A stretch of 64,000 bases of DNA from Deltaproteobacteria bacterium HGW-Deltaproteobacteria-19 (GTDB lineage Bacteria; Desulfobacterota; Syntrophia; Syntrophales; PHBD01): contig PHBD01000012.1 of the NCBI GenBank assembly GCA_002841865.1, positions 30,839 to 94,838 on the forward strand, read 5' to 3'. A program made the position numbers and the translations under genes. Within the stretch, counting starts at the first letter, position 1, and each line of letters begins with the position of its first letter. Positions 8,642 to 15,411 of the stretch are shown piece by piece. Under the pieces are notes generated by a model. That model was not told the DNA's origin. It did not search any database and saw only the letters and a list, made by a program, of their open reading frames with translations.

Positions 8642-8941
8642 ATGACACGTGAGGCGATCGAAGCCGAAATCCGGCGGATTTTTCTTCAGGAGTTCGAGAT
8701 AGAAGACCCGGCCATGGACGTGGATCTCCGGGAGGCCTACCAGTTCGACAGCATCGACGCCATCGAACTGCTGGTGGAGATCGAGCGGTTCCTGGGTTCC
8801 GAGCTGACCATGGAGGAGAAGAAGCGGGCCATGGACATCCGAACGGTCCGCCAGATCTGTTCTTACGTGGAAGAACTCGTGCGGGCCCGCCGACCCGGCG
8901 AAAGCCTTCCCATCGGAGACTTATGCAAAGAAGGGTCGTAA
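8642..8941 (+). CDS. Acyl carrier protein (cluster ACP 2)
   Basis: This 99-residue carrier has the attachment motif FDSIDAIEL with Ser37. It overlaps the start of KS 3 by 19 bp in another frame, so the two are probably made together and work as a pair. ATG at 8642 is used; a TTG at 8630 has a better spaced AAAGGTG ahead of it and would add four residues. The sequence is clearly different from ACP 1, suggesting different partners. The 127 bp before it hold no other recognisable gene. Confidence 0.9.
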   Translation: MTREAIEAEIRRIFLQEFEIEDPAMDVDLREAYQFDSIDAIELLVEIERFLGSELTMEEKKRAMDIRTVRQICSYVEELVRARRPGESLPIGDLCKEGS

Positions 8942-10158
8942 TCACTGCAGCCTCCGCCATTACGCCCATCGGCCACGGCCGGGAGGATATCCTGCGGAGC
9001 CTCCGGGAAGGGGTCTCGGGCGTGAAGCCCCTCCGGCAGGACGATCTCCTGGCGCCCTTCATCCATTCCCAGGTCTTCGGCACCGTCGATTATCCCATTC
9101 CTTTCGACTTCAAACGGGTCAACCGGAAGACCATGGGGCCCGTCAGCTATTACGCATGCCAGGTGGCGAAGGAGGTTCTCGAGGCGTCCGGCCTGGAGCA
9201 GGAGTTCATCACCTCCGGCCGGCTGGGGGTGGCCTTCGGATCCACCCACGGCAGTCCCACGGTGCAGCGGGAAATCTACAAGGTCTTTCACAGCAGGGAC
9301 CGTGCGGGCGTTTCCTCCATCGGAGCGGTGGACTACCTGAAATCCATGGTCCATACAACGGCCGTGAACATCACCAAGATGTTCGGCATCACCGGCCGCG
9401 TCATCGCCTCGTCGACGGCCTGCACCACCAGCAGCCAGTCCATCGGGTTCGGGTACGAGGCCGTCCGGTACGGCATGCAGGATGCCATGCTTTGCGGAGG
9501 GGCCGACGAATACGACACCACCACGGTGGCCGTCTTCGACAACCTCCTCGCCTGCTCCACCGATTTCAACGATACACCACAACGGACGCCCCGTCCCTTC
9601 GACGTTCGCCGCGACGGCCTCGTCGTGGGGGAGGGAGCGGGAGCGGTCCTCCTGGAGGAATACGAGTCCGCCCGGAAACGGGGAGCGACCATCCTGGCGG
9701 AAGTTGCCGGATTCGCCTGCAACAACAACGGCGGGGACCTGATCCTGCCGAATCTGGTGGGAATCCGCGAGACTCTGCGACTGGCGCTCCGGGATGCCGA
9801 CATGGCGCCCGAGGAGATCGATCTCATCAGCGCCCACGCGACGGCCACCAGGATGGGGGACATCATTGAGGCCCAGGCCATTTCCGCCGTCTACGGAGAC
9901 CGTCCTCTCGTCACGGCCCTGAAGAGCTACATGGGGCACACCATGGCCTCCTGCGGGGTAATTGAGACGGTCCTGATCCTCTATATGATGCAGGAGGGGT
10001 TTGTCGCCCCGACCCTGAACCTGGAGGAGGTGGATGAGCGGTGTGCCATGATCCGTCACGCCACCTCTATCGTGAAGACTCCCGTTCGGGCTGCAGCCGT
10101 CCAGAACTTCGCCTTCGGAGGGGTCAATACGGGCCTTGTCCTCCGGAAGGAACCGTGA
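8923..10158 (+). CDS. Beta-ketoacyl-ACP synthase (cluster KS 3)
   Basis: This 411-residue condensing enzyme keeps Cys167 (SSTACTTSS), His305 (ISAHATAT) and His339 (SYMGHTMAS). It differs from KS 1 and KS 2 in the loops around these sites and in its unusual HATAT and LKSYMGH motifs, which resemble the FabB/ApeO-like branch. The start overlaps ACP 2. Three active ketosynthases in one locus imply either alternative starter and extender selectivity or separate rounds of chain elongation. Confidence 0.9.
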   Translation: MQRRVVITAASAITPIGHGREDILRSLREGVSGVKPLRQDDLLAPFIHSQVFGTVDYPIPFDFKRVNRKTMGPVSYYACQVAKEVLEASGLEQEFITSGRLGVAFGSTHGSPTVQREIYKVFHSRDRAGVSSIGAVDYLKSMVHTTAVNITKMFGITGRVIASSTACTTSSQSIGFGYEAVRYGMQDAMLCGGADEYDTTTVAVFDNLLACSTDFNDTPQRTPRPFDVRRDGLVVGEGAGAVLLEEYESARKRGATILAEVAGFACNNNGGDLILPNLVGIRETLRLALRDADMAPEEIDLISAHATATRMGDIIEAQAISAVYGDRPLVTALKSYMGHTMASCGVIETVLILYMMQEGFVAPTLNLEEVDERCAMIRHATSIVKTPVRAAAVQNFAFGGVNTGLVLRKEP

Positions 10159-10174
10159 TTTCCCCTCCCGGACG

Positions 10175-11038
10175 ATGCAGATGAATTCACCGCAACCCAT
10201 GAACCTCCGCCGCTCCGTTTTCAGGGCGCTGCTCGACCTCCTGGTGACGCTCCTGCTGTGGGTGTATTTTCTGGCGGGCACCCTGATTCTGCCTTTCTAC
10301 GGAATGGCGCACCTGTTCTCGAACGACCGGGAAGCTACGTTTCAGGGGATGAACAGCCGTTTCTACCGGGGTTTCTTCCGCCTGGTCCAGTGGCTGATCC
10401 CCGGGCTTTCCCTCAGGATCGGGGCAGACGTCCGCACGCTTCGCTCGACGGTCATCGTCTCGAACCACCTGTCCTATCTCGATCCGATCCTGTTCCTCTC
10501 CATCTTCGACCGGCAGAAGACAATCGTCCGAAGCGATTTTTTCCACTATCCGATTTTCGGCTGGGTCCTGAAGACGGCGGGCTACCTCCCCTCCTCGGCG
10601 AACGGGGATCTCTTCTCGACCCTCATGATCAAGCGGGTGGAGGACATGGACCGATACCTCTCCACGGGCGGGAATCTCTTCATCTTCCCCGAGGGGACGC
10701 GGAGCCGGGACGGCCGGCTCCACCCCTTCAGCCGGGGGGCCTTCCGGATCGCCGCCCGCTGCCGCGCGCCGCTCGGTGTAGTCAGGATCACGAATACCCA
10801 CCGGCTGTTCCCGCCGGACCGGTTTCTCTTTCACACGGGCATCCGGGAACCGGTGACCATCGAGTTGCTGGCACTTTTGCACCCCGAGTGGGATGCGCCG
10901 GACTTTTCGCTCAACGACCTGATCGCCCGGGTACAGGCCCTGTACGACGAGCGGGAGCGTCAGGAACGGGAGCGGGATTTTGCGGAAGCGGGCGGCCCCG
11001 ACGGGAAGCCGCCGGCGGAAGGGGCAGGGACGCCGTGA
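10175..11038 (+). CDS. PlsC-family lysophospholipid acyltransferase
   Basis: The 287-residue membrane-associated protein has one long N-terminal hydrophobic segment (about residues 15-45), the catalytic NHLSYLD (HX4D, His98-Asp103) and the acceptor-binding FPEGTRSRDG (171-180). Enzymes of this family move an acyl group from ACP or CoA to a lysophospholipid. No clear ribosome site separates ATG 10175 from ATG 10181. Its end overlaps the PlsY-like gene. Placed beside a dedicated elongation system, it probably esterifies the cluster's acyl product. Confidence 0.88.
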   Translation: MQMNSPQPMNLRRSVFRALLDLLVTLLLWVYFLAGTLILPFYGMAHLFSNDREATFQGMNSRFYRGFFRLVQWLIPGLSLRIGADVRTLRSTVIVSNHLSYLDPILFLSIFDRQKTIVRSDFFHYPIFGWVLKTAGYLPSSANGDLFSTLMIKRVEDMDRYLSTGGNLFIFPEGTRSRDGRLHPFSRGAFRIAARCRAPLGVVRITNTHRLFPPDRFLFHTGIREPVTIELLALLHPEWDAPDFSLNDLIARVQALYDERERQERERDFAEAGGPDGKPPAEGAGTP

Positions 11039-11661
11039 CGGACTGCCTGCTGTGGGTGGGGGCCGTCTATGCCGCCGCCTCGGTGAACTTCGCCATCCTT
11101 GTCCTTTCCATCCTGAAGAAGGGGGATCCCCGGAACCGCTTCAGCGGAAACGCCGGAACCACCAATGTCTACCGGATGGCCGGTCCTTTCTGGGCGGTGG
11201 CGGTTCTTCTCCTGGACGTGGGAAGGGCCGTGGCCGTGGCGGTTCTGGGAACGATGTTCCTGCCGATGGCCCAGGTTCCCTGGTTGGGGCTGGCGCTGGT
11301 AGCGGGGAACCGGTATCCCTGTTTCCACGGCTTCCGGGGCGGGAAGGGCGTGGCCGCCTACCTGGGATTCGCGGGAGCCTTGGCCCCGTGGGCTGCGGCT
11401 CTGGCAGCGGCGCTCTGGGTGGCTGTCTTTGCGCTGGTCCGGGTCCCCTTCGTGGCCTCCTTTTTCATGATCGCCGCCCTTGCAACGGGAGAAGGACTGG
11501 CTGCCGGAGGGTCTGCAGGTCCCGCCTTTGCAGTGACGGCGACGGTCATCCTGATCCTGGCGGGTCATTGGCGGAACATCCGGGACATTGGGAAGGGGCA
11601 TAAGGCGGAGGTCTCCACGATCGAGTCGGAGACGGGCAAAACCGGCCCGGAGGCGGGCTGA
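11035..11661 (+). CDS. PlsY-like acyl-phosphate:glycerol-3-phosphate acyltransferase
   Basis: This 208-residue multi-pass protein shows the PlsY signatures SGNAGTTN (37-44), GGKGVA (102-107) and a C-terminal GHWRNIRDIGKG. PlsY transfers acyl groups from acyl-phosphate to the sn-1 position of glycerol-3-phosphate. The start is GTG at 11035, overlapping the preceding stop. It is divergent from housekeeping PlsY (for example NFAILVLSILKKGDPR at the first motif), so this may be a paralogue specialised for the cluster's acyl chain. No PlsX, which makes acyl-phosphate, is visible. Confidence 0.83.
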   Translation: MTDCLLWVGAVYAAASVNFAILVLSILKKGDPRNRFSGNAGTTNVYRMAGPFWAVAVLLLDVGRAVAVAVLGTMFLPMAQVPWLGLALVAGNRYPCFHGFRGGKGVAAYLGFAGALAPWAAALAAALWVAVFALVRVPFVASFFMIAALATGEGLAAGGSAGPAFAVTATVILILAGHWRNIRDIGKGHKAEVSTIESETGKTGPEAG

Positions 11662-11674
11662 CGGGAGGAGCATC

Positions 11675-12193
11675 ATGAAGAAAGAGGAAGTGCCTCAAGA
11701 CAATATCCGCCATTTTCGGACCGCCCGCAAGGCCGCCTATGTCGTGGACGAGGAGGGGCATTACACGACCGTTCCGACCACCGGCTGGAATGTGGAGGAG
11801 GTGATCCTGTACCAGGCCATCGGGGAATTCGAGGAGCAGGCGGAAACGTGTCGGCAGCGCGTCGCCCGCGGGGAAGACTCGCCCATCGCCTACTTCATGT
11901 TCAAGCGCCGTATGGATCCGACAGTCCTGGCCCAGGCCATGGGCCTGCCGCGGTGGCGGGTCAGGCGGCACTTGAAGGGAAAGGTCTTCGCCCGGATGGG
12001 AGAGGGGCTCCTGAAGGAATACGCCAGGGTCCTGCGGGTCCCCCTGGACGCCCTCACGCCGTTCCGGCCCGACGTGCTGGAGCAGGAGACCTATGAGCTT
12101 CCACCCGGTCTCTCCACGGCGGACCGGCAGGCCGGACGAACCCCCGGCCCGGAATCGACAGCCGGGGAATCTTCCCGGAGGAGCACCCCTTGA
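11675..12193 (+). CDS. Helix-turn-helix protein of the lipid cluster
   Basis: The 172-residue protein has a Cro/C1-like helix-turn-helix around residues 80-125 (LAQAMGLPRWRVRRHL), preceded by a region that resembles no catalytic domain and followed by a Pro/Ser/Thr-rich tail. GGGAGGAG stands six bases before ATG 11675. Its stop overlaps the TTG start of the BtrH-like gene. It could regulate the cluster or act as a non-DNA-binding adaptor; neither is shown by the sequence. Confidence 0.75.
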   Translation: MKKEEVPQDNIRHFRTARKAAYVVDEEGHYTTVPTTGWNVEEVILYQAIGEFEEQAETCRQRVARGEDSPIAYFMFKRRMDPTVLAQAMGLPRWRVRRHLKGKVFARMGEGLLKEYARVLRVPLDALTPFRPDVLEQETYELPPGLSTADRQAGRTPGPESTAGESSRRSTP

Positions 12194-13188
12194 AGCACGT
12201 CATCGACTTCGAACACCGCCACTACGGGCACTGCGAGAGCGGCGTCGTCTCCGGCCTTCTCCGGCACAGCGGGCTCGACCTCTCGGAGGCCATGGTTTTC
12301 GGGCTTGCCAGCGCCATCATGTTCGCCTACGTTCCGTTCCTCCGGATGAACAACATGCCGACCATTTCCTACCGGATCCTGCCCCGGACCATCATCAGCG
12401 GCATCCAGAGCCGCCTCGGCATCCCCTTCCGGAAGCAGACCTATCGGGATCCGGGCCGGGCGATGGAGGAACTGGTCGATTTCATGCGGAGAGGTCAGAT
12501 CGTGGGGCTCCAGACCTCGGCGTACTGGCTCACGTACTTTCCCCCGGAGATGCGATTCCAGTTCAACGTTCACAACCTGATCGTGTTCGGGGTCGAAGAC
12601 GGAGAGTTCCTGGTGAGCGATCCCGTTTTCGAGCATCCCGTCCGCATCCCGGCGACGGACCTGGAGAATGCCCGTTTCGCCCGGGGCGTCATGGCCCCGA
12701 AGGGATTCGTCTACCACCCCGAAGGGGTCCCGTCGTCGGTCGACCTGCCGGTCCTGATCCGGAAAGCCATTGCCCGGACCCTCTTCATGATGCTCTCCTC
12801 GCCGCCGCCCTTCGGGATCCGCGGAATCTTCTACCTGGCCCGGAAAATCGAGCGGATGGAGCGGAGCAAAGACGGCCGCTATATTCGCCTGTTCCTCGGT
12901 CACATGGTGAGAATGCAGGAGGAGATCGGAACCGGCGGAGGAGGGTTTCGCTTCATGTACGCCGCATTTCTCCAGGAGGCGGCGGATATCCTGAACTCGG
13001 CCGCCCTTCTGGAGGCGTCCCGGAAAATGACCCTGGCGGGTGACCAGTGGCGGACCTTTGCCCTGGCCTGCGCCCGGATCATCCGGCAGCGCGACGGTGC
13101 TCCGGATCTGAAGGAAATCGCCGCCCTGCTCAGACGCTGCGGCGAGGTGGAGCGGGACGTGTATGTCCTGCTGAAAAAGGGAATCTGA
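12190..13188 (+). CDS. BtrH-like acyltransferase (BtrH N-terminal plus DUF4872-like region)
   Basis: The 332-residue protein begins with the segment HRHYGHCESGVVSGLL, the cysteine-containing opening of the BtrH N-terminal family (Cys15 as likely nucleophile), followed by a helical C-terminal region like that fused to BtrH domains. In butirosin biosynthesis BtrH moves an acyl group from a carrier protein to an amine of the aminoglycoside. Here it may take an acyl group from a cluster ACP and attach it to an amine or alcohol. The start is TTG at 12190, seven bases after GGAGGA and overlapping the upstream stop. Confidence 0.78.
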   Translation: MKHVIDFEHRHYGHCESGVVSGLLRHSGLDLSEAMVFGLASAIMFAYVPFLRMNNMPTISYRILPRTIISGIQSRLGIPFRKQTYRDPGRAMEELVDFMRRGQIVGLQTSAYWLTYFPPEMRFQFNVHNLIVFGVEDGEFLVSDPVFEHPVRIPATDLENARFARGVMAPKGFVYHPEGVPSSVDLPVLIRKAIARTLFMMLSSPPPFGIRGIFYLARKIERMERSKDGRYIRLFLGHMVRMQEEIGTGGGGFRFMYAAFLQEAADILNSAALLEASRKMTLAGDQWRTFALACARIIRQRDGAPDLKEIAALLRRCGEVERDVYVLLKKGI

Positions 13189-13209
13189 TCTCAGCGCGAG
13201 GGATTGCCG

Positions 13210-14649
13210 ATGCGCATCGCTCTGGTCCAGCCGGCGGGGTCCAACTGGGTCCGGGGCCGGCAGGACATGGCCGCCGTGGCCAACCGGATGGCCCCGCTGG
13301 GCCTCCTCTCCATTGCCGCCTGGCTCGAGCGGGAAGGACATGAGGTGTCCGTCCTGGACTGCCTGGGGCCCGGCGCCACGCCGGGCGGGGAGGCGATCGT
13401 CCGAAGCCTGCTCGGCTTCCGCCCCGACCTGGTGGGATTTTCCACCACTACCTCCAGCTTTCTCGACGGCCATGCGCTGGCGGTTCGGCTGAAAGAGGCC
13501 GATCCGGGGATCCGGACCGTCTTCGGCGGCGTTCACGTATCGGCCGTTGGCGGGGCGCTCCTGGAGCGATTCGCGGCCATCGATTATCTCTGTCCCGGCG
13601 AGGGGGAGGTCACCCTGGCGGCGCTGGCCGGCGGCGCGGATCCGAAGGAAATCGACGGCCTCATCCGACGCGACGGGGAAAGCGTCGTCACCAACCGGGA
13701 CCGCAAGCCGCTTCAGGACCTGGATCTGCTTCCTTTCCCGGCATATTACCTGCTCCGGGGGTTTCCGCGGGGCTATAACCTGCCTCTCTTCAGCTACATC
13801 CGGACGCCGGGGGCCACGCTGGTGACAAGCCGCGGCTGCCCCTACCGCTGCAGCTACTGCGACCGGTCCGTCTTCCGGCAGTCCTACCGCATGAACTCAC
13901 CCGAATATATCCACGAGCACCTGAGCCACCTGCGGCGGCATTTCGGGGTGCGCCATGTCAATATTTACGACGATCTGTTTACGGCCCACCGCCCGCGGAT
14001 CGCCGAGCTCTGCCGGCTTCTGTGCTCCCGGCCCCTGGGGATCCAGTTCAACTGTGCCGTCCGGGTGGGCCATACGGATCGGGAACTCCTCAAGATGCTG
14101 AAGGAGGCGGGGTGCCTGATGGTTTCCGTGGGGGTCGAGTCGGGGGAGCCGGAGCTCCTGGCCCGTCACAAGGCCGGGGTGACCCTGGAAGAGATCCGGG
14201 AGACCGTGGCCATGATCCGGGAAAGCGGGCTCCGGGCAAAGGGGCTCTTCATGATGGGACTCCCCGGCGAGACCGAGGAATCGATCCGGAAGACGAGCGA
14301 CTTCTGCCTGTCGCTGGGACTGGACGACATGAACATGGCAAAGTTCACGCCGTTCCCCGGGGCGCCCGTCTGGGGAACCATACGGGAGGAGGGGACCTTC
14401 GAAGAGGACTGGCCGCTGATGAACTGCCTGAACTTCGTCTTTGTGCCCGGGGGCATTGCTTCGCGTGAGCGCCTCGATGAACTGTACAACCGGCACGTGA
14501 AGCGGTTCTACACCGATCCGGACTGGCGGCGGCGCCTGATACGCCGGACCTGGCAGCACCGCTGGAGCCTCTGGTACCTTTTCATCCACCTGCCCCAGTT
14601 CTGGACGGCGAAGAACTCTTTCGAGCCACGGGGAGAATCGACCCCGTAA
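13210..14649 (+). CDS. B12-binding radical SAM enzyme
   Basis: The 479-residue class B-type protein has an N-terminal Rossmann-like cobalamin-binding region (residues 1-140, with the FGGVHVSA segment) and then CPYRCSYC (Cys210, 214, 217) for the SAM-cleaving cluster. Such enzymes methylate unactivated carbons, form rings or rearrange carbon skeletons. ATG 13210 is chosen because GAGGGA lies six bases upstream; TTG 13204 is rejected. It is the last plus-strand gene of the cluster and likely modifies the acyl chain or head group. Confidence 0.87.
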   Translation: MRIALVQPAGSNWVRGRQDMAAVANRMAPLGLLSIAAWLEREGHEVSVLDCLGPGATPGGEAIVRSLLGFRPDLVGFSTTTSSFLDGHALAVRLKEADPGIRTVFGGVHVSAVGGALLERFAAIDYLCPGEGEVTLAALAGGADPKEIDGLIRRDGESVVTNRDRKPLQDLDLLPFPAYYLLRGFPRGYNLPLFSYIRTPGATLVTSRGCPYRCSYCDRSVFRQSYRMNSPEYIHEHLSHLRRHFGVRHVNIYDDLFTAHRPRIAELCRLLCSRPLGIQFNCAVRVGHTDRELLKMLKEAGCLMVSVGVESGEPELLARHKAGVTLEEIRETVAMIRESGLRAKGLFMMGLPGETEESIRKTSDFCLSLGLDDMNMAKFTPFPGAPVWGTIREEGTFEEDWPLMNCLNFVFVPGGIASRERLDELYNRHVKRFYTDPDWRRRLIRRTWQHRWSLWYLFIHLPQFWTAKNSFEPRGESTP

Positions 14650-14663
14650 ACCGCCGCGAATCG

Positions 14664-14690
14664 GGGCACCCCGGCCGCGGATGCCCTATT
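14664..14690 (+). terminator. Weak candidate terminator
   Basis: GGGCA at 14664-14668 can pair with TGCCC at 14682-14686, followed by TATTTTG. The stem is only five pairs with a long GC-rich loop. It lies between convergent genes, where termination is expected. Confidence 0.25.
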
Positions 14691-14943
14691 TTGTCCGATT
14701 ATCGTGAATGTAGGCAGCCAGGGCATTGAGAGAGGCAAAGACCTTTACGCCCAGTTCCTTGTTGTCGATCTTGACCCCGTAATCCTTCTCGATCATCATC
14801 ACCAGTTCGAGCACGTCGATGGAGTCCAGACCGAGGTCTCCGCCGACAAGCGCCCCTCCCTCGTCGATATCCTCCGGTTCCACGTCGAGTAGGCCCAGCG
14901 TGGAAATAATCTTCTTTTTCAATTCCTGCTTCAGGTTGTCCAT
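14686..14943 (-). CDS. Acyl carrier protein (ACP 3, opposite strand)
   Basis: The 85-residue carrier has the attachment motif GLDSIDVLEL with Ser41. It is last in a minus-strand run behind the genes at 15412-17535 and 14994-15389 and converges on the radical SAM gene at 14649. Its DSID motif is like ACP 2, so it may serve the plus-strand cluster although transcribed separately. AAGGA precedes the ATG at 14943 with very short spacing. Confidence 0.92.
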   Translation of the reverse strand: MDNLKQELKKKIISTLGLLDVEPEDIDEGGALVGGDLGLDSIDVLELVMMIEKDYGVKIDNKELGVKVFASLNALAAYIHDNRTK

Positions 14944-14993
14944 TTCCTTCTTTCTTCTCCTTGCCTTGGATAATGTTGCACATTCATGAACCG

Positions 14994-15389
14994 TTACGCT
15001 CCTCCGTTCCGTCCGTCCCCGGCTTTCGGCGATGTGCGGGTGTTCCGGAAGAGAATTTTTTCAAACGCCCGTCTGGTGGCGTGCTTCATGAGCAGCCGGA
15101 CGTATTGCGCCCCCGCGAGCCATGCCCCGGTGAGGAACACAAGGTGGGACAGGCCGTACGTCAGAGGACCCCCGACGGCGACGATCAGGGGTTCCCGGAA
15201 CCAGGCGGCAAGCACCCCGAAGACGGCCACCGCGGGCCAGCCGATGATGTAGCTGAGACCGACGAGAAAGAGGCCCACCCATACCCGGGGGGAAGGTTTC
15301 CTGCGAATATCCCGCAGGTCCGGGGGGTGTTCTAGGGCGTCCCGAACGTAATCCGTCCGGGCCAGGCGCTCCGCGATCTTCCGGATCAT
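14994..15389 (-). CDS. Small membrane protein of unknown function
   Basis: The 131-residue protein has a basic N-terminal part, then hydrophobic stretches (about residues 48-70 and 78-100) that predict two or three membrane segments, and a basic C-terminal tail. ATG 15389 is preferred over upstream starts because those would overlap the preceding coding region. It lies 22 bp after the 707-residue gene and 50 bp before ACP 3. No family is recognised. Confidence 0.7.
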   Translation of the reverse strand: MIRKIAERLARTDYVRDALEHPPDLRDIRRKPSPRVWVGLFLVGLSYIIGWPAVAVFGVLAAWFREPLIVAVGGPLTYGLSHLVFLTGAWLAGAQYVRLLMKHATRRAFEKILFRNTRTSPKAGDGRNGGA

Positions 15390-15411
15390 GCCCAGACCTG
15401 TCTTCGGTGCG

